The notes: generated by a model not told the origin, from the sequence alone. Shown: positions 21,627-31,635, counted from the stretch's first letter. The stretch: DNA of 64,000 nt from Tridacna crocea (GCA_943736015.1 OX031062.1:31283462-31347461); one strand, 5' to 3'. A program made the numbers and translations.

Positions 21627-21852
21627 TTAACCCATTACCACACAATCCCTACTTTTGATGCCCCTGAGAAAGATAAGCCTTTTGAAAACACTGTAGGAAA
21701 AGGAGAAAATGCTGGTAACCAGCATTTTCTCCTTTTCCCACAGTGTTTTCTACACTTCCCAGAATAAATTTCAATTTTTCAGTCGCCTTTGTCGTCTGCA
21801 AATGCTTTCAATTTAAACCAGTCTAAAATTTTGTTGTTTGGTAATGAGTTAA
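21627..21852 (+). mobile_element. Family A MITE, full length
   Basis: CACTG subgroup (AAAACACTGTAGG with CCCACAGTGTTTT). The long arm lacks about 8 bp (TCGCCTTTGTCGTCTGC). Confidence 0.95.
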
Positions 21853-22040
21853 GCACTTTACCACACAACCCCGAATTTTAACAACCCAGATAAAGAAGGA
21901 TGTAGAAAACATTGTGTGAAAAGGAGAAAATGCTGGTTACTTTACCAGCATTTACTCCTTTTCCCATTATATTTTCTACTCTATCAGTCAGAAATCATCA
22001 TATTAACAAGATTTAATTTGTGGTCTGCAGGTGCTTTTAA
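21849..22040 (+). mobile_element. Family A MITE, right end lost
   Basis: Second in a three-copy chain sharing TTAA. The loop is enlarged (TGGTTACTTTACCAGC). The long arm stops at GGTCTGCAGGTGCTTTTAA, where the next copy starts. Confidence 0.9.
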
Positions 22041-22246
22041 CCCATTACCACACAATCCCTACTTTTGACGACCCTGAAAAAGAATCCTTTAGAAAACATT
22101 GCCGGAAAAGGAGAAAATGCTGGTAACCACAGTGTTTTCTATCCTTCACAAAACAATTTTCAAATTTTCATTAACTTTTATTTTGTTGTCTGCAAATGCA
22201 TTCGATTTGGGCAAGCCTAAAATTCTGTCATTTGGTAATGAGTTAA
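22037..22246 (+). mobile_element. Family A MITE, right core arm deleted
   Basis: Third of the chain. GGAGAAAATGCTGGTAACCA jumps directly to CAGTGTTTTCTATCC. The ends are intact. Confidence 0.9.
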
Positions 22247-22249
22247 TTT

Positions 22250-22300
22250 GGTCGATTCTGTGCAGTTTGATCTTGATCTGCAATATCAGGAAAAGGTCAG
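22250..22300. repeat. Family C right half
   Basis: CGATTCTGTGCAGTTTGATC then TTGATCTGCAATATC. Confidence 0.45.
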
Positions 22301-22328
22301 TCAGTTCCCTTTGGCAGCAGCCAAAGGG

Positions 22329-22658
22329 TTAATTCTTCATCACACATTTCTGGCTTTTAAGGACTTTGGGAAAGCTACCTTTGGAAAATATTTTGGTAAA
22401 AGAACAAAATGCTGAAAACCAGCATAATCTCCTTTTTCTACAATTTTTCTTATACTTCCAAAAACAACTTTCAATTCCTAAGTCACATTCATTTTGTTAT
22501 CTAAAAATCGATTGGAGAGTGCAATACTGTTCTAAATGCCTATACAATGTACGGGTATATAGAATAGTATTGCACTCATATAGAATAATATAGCACTCCC
22601 TATCGGAATGCTTCAAATTTGGACTGATTTGGAGTTCTATCATCTGGTAAAGCGTTAA
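22329..22658 (+). mobile_element. Family A MITE carrying a foldback insertion
   Basis: TTAATTCTTCATCACACATT to TGGTAAAGCGTTAA. Its long arm is interrupted between GTTATCTAAAAATCG and ATGCTTCAAATTTGG by the family F element. Confidence 0.8.
22508..22605. mobile_element. Family F foldback element
   Basis: GAGTGCAATACTGTTCTA pairs with TAGAATAGTATTGCACTC. A second, diverged copy of the right arm (TAGAATAATATAGCACTC) follows directly, so that arm is tandemly doubled. Second copy of the family at 52930-52996. Confidence 0.75.
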
Positions 22659-22883
22659 CCCTTTCCCAAACGACAATCTTTTGGACAGGACCAAATTGGA
22701 AGCATTTTCAGACAACAATTCAACTTGCTAAAAAGATGATTTCTGTCTACGATAGGGAAGAAAACATTGTGGGAAAAGGAGAAAATGCTGGTTACCATTT
22801 GAGCCAAAATGAAATTGTAATCTGCAAATTCTTTCAATCTAGAGTGGACAAGGCTAAAATTTTGTTGTCTGGTAAAGGGTTAA
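22655..22883. mobile_element. Family A chimera with two long arms
   Basis: The left side is a long arm (TTTCCCAAACGACAATCTTT). The left core arm follows, then GGTTACCATTTGAGCCAAAA, and the right side is again a long arm in the opposite sense (ATCTGCAAATTCTTTCAATC ... TCTGGTAAAGGGTTAA). The right core arm is missing. Confidence 0.8.
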
Positions 22884-23026
22884 GAAATACTTTTTCTGCA
22901 TTCAATAATTTCACCAGGTGTTTTATTTTTTGAAATAAAATCACATCAGCAGACATAATGCTGCAATAGTGTTTGGCAGAGCTTCAGGTATCAACTGAAG
23001 TAGATAGGAATCATAAACCCTCCTCC

Positions 23027-23254
23027 TTAACCCTTTCCCAAACGACAAATTTTAGACTCTTCCAAACTGAAAGAGTTTGCAGACAACAATTTTAAATTTG
23101 ATGAAAATGGTAGAAAGTTCTCCTAAAGGGTAGAAAACACTGTGGGAAAAGGAGAAATTGCTCGTTACGAGCAATTTCTCCTTTTCCCACAGTGTTTTCA
23201 AAAGACTTGTACTGCAGACACGTAAAAACCAGGGCTTGTTTGGGAAAGGGTTAA
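23027..23254 (-). mobile_element. Family A/B hybrid-core MITE
   Basis: Arms are family A (long arm left, short arm ACACGTAAAAACCAGGG right). The core joins A-type stems GTGGGAAAAGGAGAAA to the B-type centre TTGCTCGTTACGAGCAA. It is a perfect palindrome of about 62 bp, with the CACTG/CAGTG pair. Confidence 0.9.
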
Positions 23255-23349
23255 TTAACTCTTTACCAGACCACAAAATTTTCCCACATTGTTTTCAGAA
23301 GGCTCCTTTCCAAAGGTCCCTAAAGTCTGCATTGTGACGTAAGAGTTAA
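23255..23349 (-). mobile_element. Family A MITE, internally deleted
   Basis: TTAACTCTTTACCAGACCAC, then CACAAAATTTT joins directly to CCCACATTGTTTTCAGAAGG. Both TTAA ends remain, so about 130 bp is missing from the middle. Confidence 0.8.
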
Positions 23350-23380
23350 TGTACTTTACAATTTTACAACATATATACAC

Positions 23381-23609
23381 TTAACTCATTACCAAGTAAC
23401 AATATTTTAGGTTTGTCCAAATCGAAAGCATTTGCAGACGACAAAATTAAAGTGACTGAAAATTTGAAATTTGTTTTGTAAAAGGTAGAAAACATTGTGG
23501 GAAAAGGAGAAAATGCTGGTTAACAGCATTTTCTCCTTTTCCAACGATGTTTTCTAAAGGCTTCTTTCTCAGGGTCGTCAAAAGTAGGGATTGTGTGGTA
23601 ATGGGTTGA
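23381..23609 (-). mobile_element. Family A MITE, full length
   Basis: TTAACTCATTACCAAGTAAC to GTGGTAATGGGTTGA. Centre GGTTAACAGC has one unpaired base. Confidence 0.95.
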
Positions 23610-23629
23610 ACCTTTATCAAACATTCGCT

Positions 23630-23858
23630 TCAACATTTCACCACACAATCCTGACTTTTAACGACCCTGAGAAAGAATGCTTTTGAAAACATTATTGGAA
23701 TAGGAGAAAATGCAGGTATCCAGCATTTTCTCCTTTTCCCATAGTGTTTTCTACCGTTCCCAGAACAAATTTCAATGGATCAGTCACATTTATTTTGTTG
23801 TCTGCAAATGCTTTCAATTTGGACCAGTTTATAATTTTGTCGTTTGGTACAGAATTAA
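23630..23858 (+). mobile_element. Family A MITE, full length
   Basis: TTCAACATTTCACCACACAA to GGTACAGAATTAA. Centre GCAGGTATCCAGC; stem otherwise mostly intact. Confidence 0.9.
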
Positions 23859-23867
23859 AGGATAGAA

Positions 23868-23960
23868 AAAAATTCCTCCTTTGAGCTACCTTCAAGTTAT
23901 TGTCAGAAAATCCTTTCAATTTGAACATGTATAGCATTTCATCATATGGTTAAGTGTTTA
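23868..23960 (+). mobile_element. Family A long-arm fragment
   Basis: ATTGTCAGAAAATCCTTTCA to ATGGTTAAGTGTTTAA. Confidence 0.5.
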
Positions 23961-24164
23961 AAATATGACTAATATTACTTATTCAACACTGAAGCAATTT
24001 AACATTTGCAAAGCTGGGATGACTAGAGTGCAGTGCAGCCAAGTGCATGATTCACAGACTGTCTGGGATATATGATATCATTCTTAGTTTTTGGATGAGA
24101 AAATACAAAGAAGTTCTTCTAGAACTTTTCCCCTCGCCATTGATCCCAACCTCTAGCAGACCCG

Positions 24165-24255
24165 TGGAAGGTAGATTTTTTTCCTCTTTTTTCCACATTG
24201 TTTACAAAGGCTCCTTTCACAGAATCGTGAAAACCAGGAATTGTTTCATAAAGAG
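24165..24255 (-). mobile_element. Family A right-half fragment
   Basis: TTTCCTCTTTTTTCCACATT, then AAAGGCTCCTTTCACAG and AAACCAGGAATTGTTTCA. Confidence 0.5.
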
Positions 24256-24282
24256 TTTTAGTGCCTTTCACTACTATCCCTT

Positions 24283-24345
24283 TACCAAACCACAACATTT
24301 TAGAGTGGTCCAAATTGAAAGCACTTGCACTGCACTTTTGCAGAT
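24283..24345 (-). mobile_element. Family A long-arm fragment
   Basis: CCCTTTACCAAACCACAACA to AAAGCACTTGCA, ending where a family C fragment begins. Confidence 0.6.
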
Positions 24346-24410
24346 AATGTAGATCAATCTCAGACAGCACAGAACGTACAGTCCAATCTTCGATCTACAC
24401 TGTCTGATGA
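24346..24410. repeat. Family C palindrome core
   Basis: TGTAGATCAATCTCAGACAG and its inverse CCAATCTTCGATCTACACTG flank ACAGAACGTACAG. Confidence 0.6.
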
Positions 24411-24438
24411 AAAGAATCATTTTGTTGTAAATTAAGTT

Positions 24439-24667
24439 TTAACACTTTATCACATAATCCCGACTTTTAATGATCCTAGGAAGTAAAGCTTTTGAAAACA
24501 TTGCGGGAAAAGAAGAAAATGCGGGTAAACAGCATTTTCTTCTTTTCCCACAATGTTTTCTACCCATCTCATAACAAGTTTCAAATTTCAGGTCATATCT
24601 ATTTTGTCTTCTGCAAATACTTTCAATTCAGGCCTCGCCGAAATTTTGTCGTTTGGTAAAGAGTTAA
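24439..24667 (+). mobile_element. Family A MITE, full length
   Basis: Both stems carry the same change: AAAAGAAGAAAATG on the left and CATTTTCTTCTTTT on the right, where most copies have GGAG/CTCC. TTAA at both ends. Confidence 0.95.
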
Positions 24668-25058
24668 ATAGCATTATTCAGGTTTTTGTGGTATTTGTCA
24701 AAGATTATGAGTTCAAGATTGAACTTTGATCACCATGTATCCTATTTTGTGCAAAGCCGAAGGAAATAAACCCAGTTAAACTAATTTTTTTCTCATGCAA
24801 ATGAGTTTTTTGGTGGCACTCAGATATGTAATTTGAAAATGGCATATTAAATACATGGGGCGAAGCCATCGATCATCGAGATACTTATTTTTCATTGAAA
24901 ATAGCTTCTCTTGTTCATTTGGTGCAATGATACAAATTTGCCAACTGACCCTGGGCTTTTTCGTTCCAAAACCAATTGGTTCCATTGCTTCTTTGCCCTA
25001 TGATTACGCGCTACTCCATTTGATTGCTCTTGAATATTTATAGATCAAGTAATTGATT
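24668..25058. other. No supported feature
   Basis: A 69-codon minus-strand frame (24776-24985) starting MEPIGFGTKKPRVSW lies here. It has no recognised domain, and I see no splice context that would make it an exon. Confidence 0.3.
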
Positions 25059-25124
25059 GCAGTATTTTCAAAAGGCTTCTATCTCAGGGTCATAAAAACC
25101 AGGGATTGTTTAGTAAAGAGTTAA
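25059..25124 (-). mobile_element. Family A right-end fragment
   Basis: GTATTTTCAAAAGGCTTCTA, CATAAAAACCAGGGATTGTT, then TAGTAAAGAGTTAA. Confidence 0.75.
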
Positions 25125-25360
25125 AAAGGTACATCCATTTATTATCTTTCTCATCTTTCCAAAGAGGTAAGTTTTAAATCTCTGTACTAAAATAAGTAGT
25201 TTATGATTAATATAAATTCCTTTATCCAGGTTCTTTTCTCTATATCAGCATCCAATTCCAAAATTAAACCATAAAAACTATCATTAAACCAAGTTATATC
25301 ACAGGAACTATAATTAAACTTTCACTCAAAATACTTTCAAACTTCAATGACATCATATAG
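25125..25360. other. No feature recognised
   Basis: AT-rich; no repeat family identified. Confidence 0.3.
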
Positions 25361-25553
25361 CAGAGCTCCAGATAAAGGGAGTGATTTTTGATTTCAAAAT
25401 TGAAAACATTAATCATTTTCAACTAAACCCTTTCTTGCAGGTTCTCATTAGAATCGTCTCGTCGAGGTGATTCTAATGAGTACCCACAACATAGGATTTG
25501 GAAGAGAAAGACTGCATTTAGAATAATATAACTCCATCTTATCTGGAGCTCTG
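25361..25553. mobile_element. Family D MITE, full length
   Basis: Perfect 14 bp ends CAGAGCTCCAGATA / TATCTGGAGCTCTG. Inner palindrome around CGTCTCGTCGAGG. The left copy of the CCCTATGTTG motif has changed to CCCTTTCTTG. Confidence 0.9.
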
Positions 25554-25656
25554 AGTTACAGATATATTTTTGTGCATGGCTTCCTGGTAACATAGAAAAC
25601 TTAGTATCAAGAAAGGGGAACCGCGAAGAGATATTTCTCTTTGCAAAAAAATTTCG

Positions 25657-25800
25657 TTTGAACTCTTTACAGTTCAACAAAAATGTACACTTGTCTAAAC
25701 TCAAAGCATTTTCAGAGAGCAAAGTAAATCGTAAATCAAAAGATTATGTCTGCTTTTGAAATTGTCCATCAACTTCATTTTCACATAGGGTAGAAACACT
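25657..25800 (-). mobile_element. Family A MITE, left part only
   Basis: TTGAACTCTTTACAGTTCAA, a long arm (CTAAACTCAAAGCATTTTCA), and GGGTAGAAACACT where the core should start. Confidence 0.5.
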
Positions 25801-26549
25801 CTACATCCATCAATTTCATTTCCACACTAATCATATTTTTTTTTTAATTTTTTCATCTTTGTTCATGAGAATTATACAACCTACTACAGCAGAAATGGAT
25901 TAAATATTCTCTGAGATCAAAAAGAAATTGTGAATCTTCTTCATGTTGTAATACAACCATTACTGTTTTTGGTGCAGTCACAAATATCTGTGTTTTTGTC
26001 AAGAAACACAAAATGACCAATCTTTATCTTGAACCCCCAGTATCAATTATTTCAAAACATAATGACAAAAACAACTCTGAAAATGAAGTACATTGGTCAT
26101 TTTGGAGTGTCAAACATTTTTGGCACCCTAGGGGTTAAATGGTAGCTGTGAGCTGTGGGGATAGTAAAAATTCCTCATCATTAAGGTGTTAAGATAATAA
26201 ATACATGTGCAGACTGATTGACAGCCAAGGTGTGAAGTGGATGAATAAACATGCTCTGTATCATGAGTTCTATCCAGTATAAACAATGGTCAGCCATTGG
26301 AATGTGAACTTGTCTGCACTTCCAGCAGTATCCTTTACTCTGGAATGTGTCATAGGAATAGATTAATAGCATATTTTCTGATAACCTAATAACCCAGTAG
26401 CTGACATGCGCTCATTTGAGGAAATGTCTAAAAGGCAATTCAGATATTACTATTGTAGGCAGGGGTGGTAATGAATTTTTCTTAAAAAAACTTAAGTGTC
26501 ACAACAGGCTTTTGGAGCCAACAATTGAAGGCCCCAGATGCCTCTAGAA
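25801..26549. other. No gene or family recognised
   Basis: AAAATGACCAAT at 26010 and its inverse ATTGGTCATTTT at 26092 form a loose inverted pair. Nothing else is supported. Confidence 0.3.
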
Positions 26550-26718
26550 CAAGCTTTTGCAGACAAGTAATGATATTTTCTGTCCTTAAAAGGTTAGAAA
26601 ACCTTGTGGGAAAAAGAGAAAATGCTGGTCTCCAGAAATATCTCCTTTTCCAACAAGGTTTTCAGAAGTCTTTCTCTCGAGAGTTGTTCTAACTTGGCAT
26701 TGTGTGGTGAGGGATTAA
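26550..26718 (-). mobile_element. Family A MITE, long arm eroded
   Basis: GGTTAGAAAACCTTGTGGGA with matching TCCAACAAGGTTTTC, a paired CATTG-to-CCTTG change. Right end GTGTGGTGAGGGATTAA. Confidence 0.7.
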
Positions 26719-26824
26719 ATAGCACCTTTGTATGGTAATGGGTCATTTGAATAGCTCCATGAGTATTTCTGGAATGGGTTTAAGGGCTGTGAATCCAATT
26801 CAGGGCTAACCCTGTGTGTTTAGG

Positions 26825-27012
26825 GTTAGCTTTTTACTTGTCAGATAGTATAACTTGAGCTTTGACCAAACTGAAAGCATTAGCAGACAACAAATTATCT
26901 ATTACTGAAAACATTGAATTTCTCCAGAGGTTTGTGAACACTGATGGGCAAAGGAAAACTTTCACACCAGGTTTTTTCCAGGATTGTTAAAATTTGGATT
27001 GTTTGGTGACAA
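26825..27012 (-). mobile_element. Family A MITE, core deleted
   Basis: Long arm GAAAGCATTAGCAGACAACA and short arm GGATTGTTTGGTGACAAAG remain. Between them only GATGGGCAAAGGAAAACTTT is left of the palindrome. Confidence 0.6.
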
Positions 27013-28140
27013 AGGATGTCTGATTAAAGAAATAGAAGGACATTATGCCGTATGTCTGTAAAAAATCCAGAGATGCTGCAATTACAAAACCACTTGAACC
27101 TATGTCTAGCGTTCTAAGCCATAGCAAGGTTTGTGTCTAGTATTCCATAGGGTAAGATATAGCAAGGTCTGTGTCTAGTTTTCAAGAGGGTAAGCCATAG
27201 CAAGTTTTGTGTCTTGCATTCAATAGGGTAAGCCATAGCAAGTTTGTGTCTAGTTTTCAAGAGGGTAAGCCATTGCAAGTTTTGTGTAGCATTCAATAGA
27301 GTAAGCCATGGCAAGGTTTATGTCTAGCATTCAATAGGGTAAGCCATAGCAAGGTTTGTGTCTTGCATTCAATAGGGTAAGCCATGGCAAGGTTCGTGTC
27401 CAACATTCAAGAGGGTAAGCCATGGCAAGGTTTGTGTCTAGCATTCAATAGGGTAAGCCATGGCAAGGTTTGTGTCTAGCATTCAATAGGGTAAGCCATA
27501 GCAAGGTTTGTGTCCAGTTTTCAAGAGGGTAGGCCATGGCAAGGTTTGTGTCTAGCATTCAATAGGGTAAGCCATACCAAGGTTAGTGCATAGCATTCAA
27601 GAGAGTAAGCTATAGCAAGGTTTGTGTCTAGCATTCAATAGGGTAAGCCATACCAAGGTTAGTGCATAGCATTCAAGAGGGTATAAGCCATTGGAAGGTT
27701 CGTGTCTAGCATTCAATAGGGTAAGATATAGCAAGGTTTGTGTCCAGTTTTCAAGAGGGTAGGCCATGGCAAGGTTTGTGTCTAGCATTCAATAGGGTAA
27801 GCCATACCAAGGTTAGTGCATAGCATTCAAGAGAGTAAGCCATAGCAAGGTTTGTGTCTAGCATTCAATAGGGTAAGCCATACCAAAGTTAGTGCATAGC
27901 ATTCAAGAAGGTATAAGCCATTGGAAGGTTCGTGTCTAGCATTCAATATGGTAAGCCATAGCAAGGTTCATGTCTAGCATTAAAGATGGTAAGCCATAGC
28001 AAGGTTTGTATCTAGCATTCAATAGGGTAAGCCATAGCAAGGTTTGTGTCTAGCATTCAAGATGGTATAAGCCATGGCAAGGTTCGTGTCTAGCATTCAA
28101 GACGGTAAGCCATTGCAAGGTTTGTGTCTAGCATTCAAGA

Positions 28141-28347
28141 TTGGCTGGTTGGTTGTGTTGAAGTTTAACACCACTTCAACAACTATGGTCATATTATGGC
28201 AGTCGGTGACGCACATGTGTTTCCTGGCATTCTCAAACCGGTACTAACACTACTTTCCTTCCAAAGCCACAGACTACTTTTCTCACATGCTTCAGCAGAG
28301 GTGAGAGGCGAAAATATGCCGGAAAGAAAGTTCGCCTCAACCGTGTA
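28141..28347 (-). mobile_element. SINE 3' fragment inside the array (copy 1)
   Basis: TTGGCTGGTTGGTTGTGTTG to GTTCGCCTCAACCGTGTAT matches the SINE at 43417 but lacks its tRNA-like head. TCTAGCATTCAAGAT lies on both sides, which could be a target duplication or simply array units. Confidence 0.85.
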
Positions 28348-28974
28348 TCTAGCATTCAAGATGGTAAGCCATAGCAAGGTTTGTGTCTAGCATTCAAGAG
28401 GGTAAACCATAGCAAGGTTTGTGTCCAGTTTTCAAGAGGGTAAGCCAAGGCAAGGTTTGTGTCTTACATTCAATAGGGTAAGCCATGGTAAGGTTTGTGT
28501 CTAGCATTCAATAGGGTAAGCCATAGCAAGGTTTGTGTCTAGCATTCAATAGGGTAAGCCATAGCAAGGTTTGTGTCCAGTTTTCAAGAGGGTAAGCCAT
28601 GGCAAGGTTTGTGTCTAGCATTCAATAGGGTAAGCCATACCAAGGTTAGTGCATAGCATTTAAGAGGGCAAGCCATAGCAAGGTTTGTGTCTAGCATTCA
28701 ATAGGGTAAGCCATATCAAGGTTAGTGCATAGCATTCAAGAGGGTATAAGCCATTGCAAGGTTCGTGTCTAGCATTCAATAGGGTTAGCCATAGCAAGGT
28801 TCGTGTCTAGCATTCAAGACAGTAAGTCATAGCAAGGTTTGTGTCTAGCATTCAATAGGGTAAGCCATAGCAAGGTTTGTGTCTAGCATTCAAGAGGGTT
28901 TAAGCCATGGCAAGGTTCGTGTCTCAGCATTTAAGACGGTAAGCCATAGCAAGGTTTGTGTCTAGCATTCAAGA

Positions 28975-29181
28975 TTGGTTGGTTGGTTCTGTTGAAGTTT
29001 AACGCCACTTTAACAACTATGATCATATTATGGCGGTTGGTGACGCACATGTGTTTCCTGGCATTCTCAAACCGGTACTAACACTACTTTCCTTCCAAAG
29101 CCACAGACTACTTTTCTCACATGCTTCAGCAGAGGTGAGAGGCGAAAATACGCCGCAAAAAAAGTTCACCTCAACCGGGTA
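28975..29181 (-). mobile_element. SINE 3' fragment inside the array (copy 2)
   Basis: Nearly identical to copy 1, with the same two junctions, 834 bp further on. The shared junctions mean it was copied together with the array rather than inserted twice. Confidence 0.85.
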
Positions 29182-30052
29182 TCTAGCATTCAAGATGGTA
29201 AGCCATAGCAAGGTTTGTGTCTAGCATTCAAGAGGGTAAGCCATAGCAAGGTTTGTGTCTAGCATTCAAGAGGGTAAGCCATGGCAAGGTAAGTGTCTAG
29301 CATTCAAGAGGGTAAGCCATGGCAAGGTTTGTGTCTAGTGTTCAAGAGGATAAGCTATAGCAAGGTTTGTGTCTAGCATTCAATAGGGTAAGCCATGGCA
29401 AGGTTTGTGTCTAGCATTCAATATGGTAAGCCATAACAAAGTTTGTGTCTAGCATTCAATAGGGTAAGCCATAGCGAGGTTTGTGTCTAGCATTCAAGAC
29501 AGTAAGCAATAGGGTAAGCCATAGCAAGGTTTGTGTGTAGCATTTAAGAGGGTAAGCATAACATTAGGTTTGTATCTAGCATTCAATAGGGTAAGCCATA
29601 GCAAGGTTTGTGTCAAGTGTTCAAGAGGGTAAGCCATAGCAAGGTTTGTGTCTAGCATTCAAGAGGGTAAGCCATAGCAAGTTTTGTGTCTACCATTCAA
29701 GAGGGTAAGCCATAGCAAGGTTTGTGTCTAGCATTCAATAGGGTAAACCATAGCAAAGTTTGTGTCTAGCATTCAAGATGGTAAGCCATAGCAAAGTTTG
29801 TGTCTAGCATTCAAGAGGGTAAACCATAGCAAGGTTTGTGTCTAGCATTCAAGAGGGTAAACCATAGCAAAGTTTGTGTCTAGTATTCCAGATGGTAAGC
29901 CATAGCAAGGTTTGTGTCTAGCATTCAAGAAGGTAAACCATAGCAAGGTTTGTGTCTAGCATTCAAGAGGGTAAGCCATGGCAAAGTTCGTGTCTAGCAT
30001 TCAAGGTGTAAAGCCATAAAGAGGTTTGTGTTCAACAATGATTATTCCAATG

Positions 30053-30873
30053 CAGGGTTTTCCCTCGGCCACAAAAATAGGGGGTCATTGTGACCCCCTC
30101 CTAAAAAATAATGGGGGTTGTTTTGGAATTTGTGGGGGTCACAACAAAATGTAATTTGCTAAATCGCTTAAACAAAAGCTACTATTTGTGAAAGTATGTG
30201 TTCTTAAAAATTATGTGTAGCCTCTCACTATGGTTAAGGGTTATTTTGTTTTTATCACAGGAATCGACCATTTCGTTGGCGAAAAAAGCTTGTTGTCGGC
30301 CAGAGTGGGAAGTCTCTATTATTTTTCTTGATAAAGTTTTTCCGTTTCCGCCGAAAATAAACTATTTTCATCAATTAGATAAATGACCGATTCTTGTCTT
30401 TTGACATGCAGGTCGCGTTCATGCCGCTGTTTCAAAGAATAACAAAGTGTATCTCTAGCTAATTTACAGTGAACCCTCGAGACCTTGAAATGATGTTTCG
30501 GGTGCTCTTACCAGCCACAGTATCGTCTGATCTTTGTTTAAGGGCTCTTCTTCCTTGCAGACAGCAAGAACGATGTCGATTTTGACAGGAAACATATTGT
30601 TTTCATTTGAGATTGACTGGTTTAGTTTAGACCCGTTTAAAGACCGACGGTATTTTAGTAAAATCGATACAGACTCCAGTGTTCCGTCCCATTTTCCCTT
30701 CATACTCCAGATAATCATCTACTCACGATGTAACAGTGTCAGAAGTATATACGATCATTATTACCTCTTATTGTATTTGTGCGTCCACCATGACGCGTTA
30801 CTGAAAAAAATGTGGGTCATTTTCCTTAAAAGTGCGTCAAAACGCACAAAATCCTGTGTCAAGGAAAACCCTG
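30053..30873. mobile_element. hAT-like element, CAGGG termini
   Basis: Inverted ends CAGGGTTTTCC / GGAAAACCCTG. The exact 6 bp repeat CCAATG lies outside both (30047-30052, 30874-30879). The left part is rich in GGGGGTCA and GACCCCC runs, which form a second, internal inverted pair. The 821 bp interior has reading frames on both strands (for example 30464-30718 minus) but none resembles a transposase core, so it is non-autonomous. It sits just beyond the 38 bp array and separates it from one last stray unit. Confidence 0.85.
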
Positions 30874-31059
30874 CCAATGGATGTCAGTGAGAATGCTGCA
30901 ATTACAGAAACAACTAAAAATGTGTTTAGCATTCAAAAGGGTATACCATAGTAAAGGTCTATGTCCAACAATGAGATATCATTTGAATAGTTCATACCCT
31001 TTTTGACTTCTAGGTATCAATCTCAAGACTATTTCAGCTGGAGTATATCTGAAAATACC

Positions 31060-31140
31060 AAACAATGTACATCAAAAACCAGACTGCATAATCTGTGCAA
31101 TTTGCTCTTGATCTACACTGCCTGTGAAAGCTCCTGAATC
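31060..31140. repeat. Family C fragment
   Basis: AACCAGACTGCATAATCTGT, then GCTCTTGATCTACACTGCC. Confidence 0.5.
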
Positions 31141-31340
31141 GATACCTGTAACATGCTAAGGGTTACGACTCCTGAAATGGGTTTTTGGGGCTGTGAAAGC
31201 ATATCATGGTTAATGAGTGTGAACAGGTACAGGGAGTTCAGACTCCAATTCCCTACAAATATCCTAGATTGACTGATGACAGCTCTGTGATTGGCTTCCC
31301 CTTGTCTCCCGTGATAAACTAGACCACCTAGGATACCTCA

Positions 31341-31564
31341 TTAACCCTTAGAGTGCCTTTCACAACAAGGGTTGCCTTAGCCGCCAGTGTAGATGAAGAT
31401 CAGACAGCACAAAACCTGCACTCTGATCTGTGATCTAGACTGTCCATTTTGCTTGAACACTAATGATTGACAAGAGCAACTTTGAAATAACATATAATAA
31501 TTAATTGGGTCTTGTTTCTTTATTGAAAATGTTATTTGGGTCTGGTTGGTGTTTTAAAGATTAA
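31341..31564 (+). mobile_element. Family C MITE, full length
   Basis: TTAACCCTTAGAGTGCC at the left and GTTTTAAAGATTAA at the right. Palindrome GTAGATGAAGATCAGACAGC ... CACTCTGATCTGTGATCTAG. The right flank has the family text TGAAATAACA and GGGTCTTGTTTCTTTATTG. Confidence 0.8.
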
Positions 31565-31635
31565 CCCTTTCCTTACCATACAAAATATAGCTAAAATGGT
31601 GGCACACAATACTTCTGTAAATGACAAAAACTATG

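Larger units (their letters stand above)
27108..30025 (+). repeat. 38 bp minisatellite array
   Basis: The unit runs GTTTGTGTCTAGCATTCAAT then AGGGTAAGCCATAGCAAG; the 38 bp period is measured directly between 28501 and 28539. About 65 units remain after removing two 221 bp inserts. Variants alternate (TCAATAGGG or TCAAGAGGG, CATAGC or CATGGC), and a subset has an extra AT in GGTATAAGCC. Since 38 is not a multiple of three, the repetitive reading frames across it are not genes. Related single units outside the array at 30905-30965 suggest it grew from a pre-existing sequence. Confidence 0.97.

Noticed and set aside
24776-24985. Minus-strand frame MEPIGFGTKKPRV as a possible gene
   Set aside because: No domain, no splice context and no codon signal distinguishes it from chance.
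27114-27788. Minus-strand frames with repeated WLTLLNAR-like peptides
   Set aside because: They come from the 38 bp array. The period is not a multiple of three, and frames are broken by unit-length changes.
30464-30890. Frames of 84 and 118 codons inside the second CAGGG element
   Set aside because: They overlap on opposite strands and match no motif I know; neither start is convincing.
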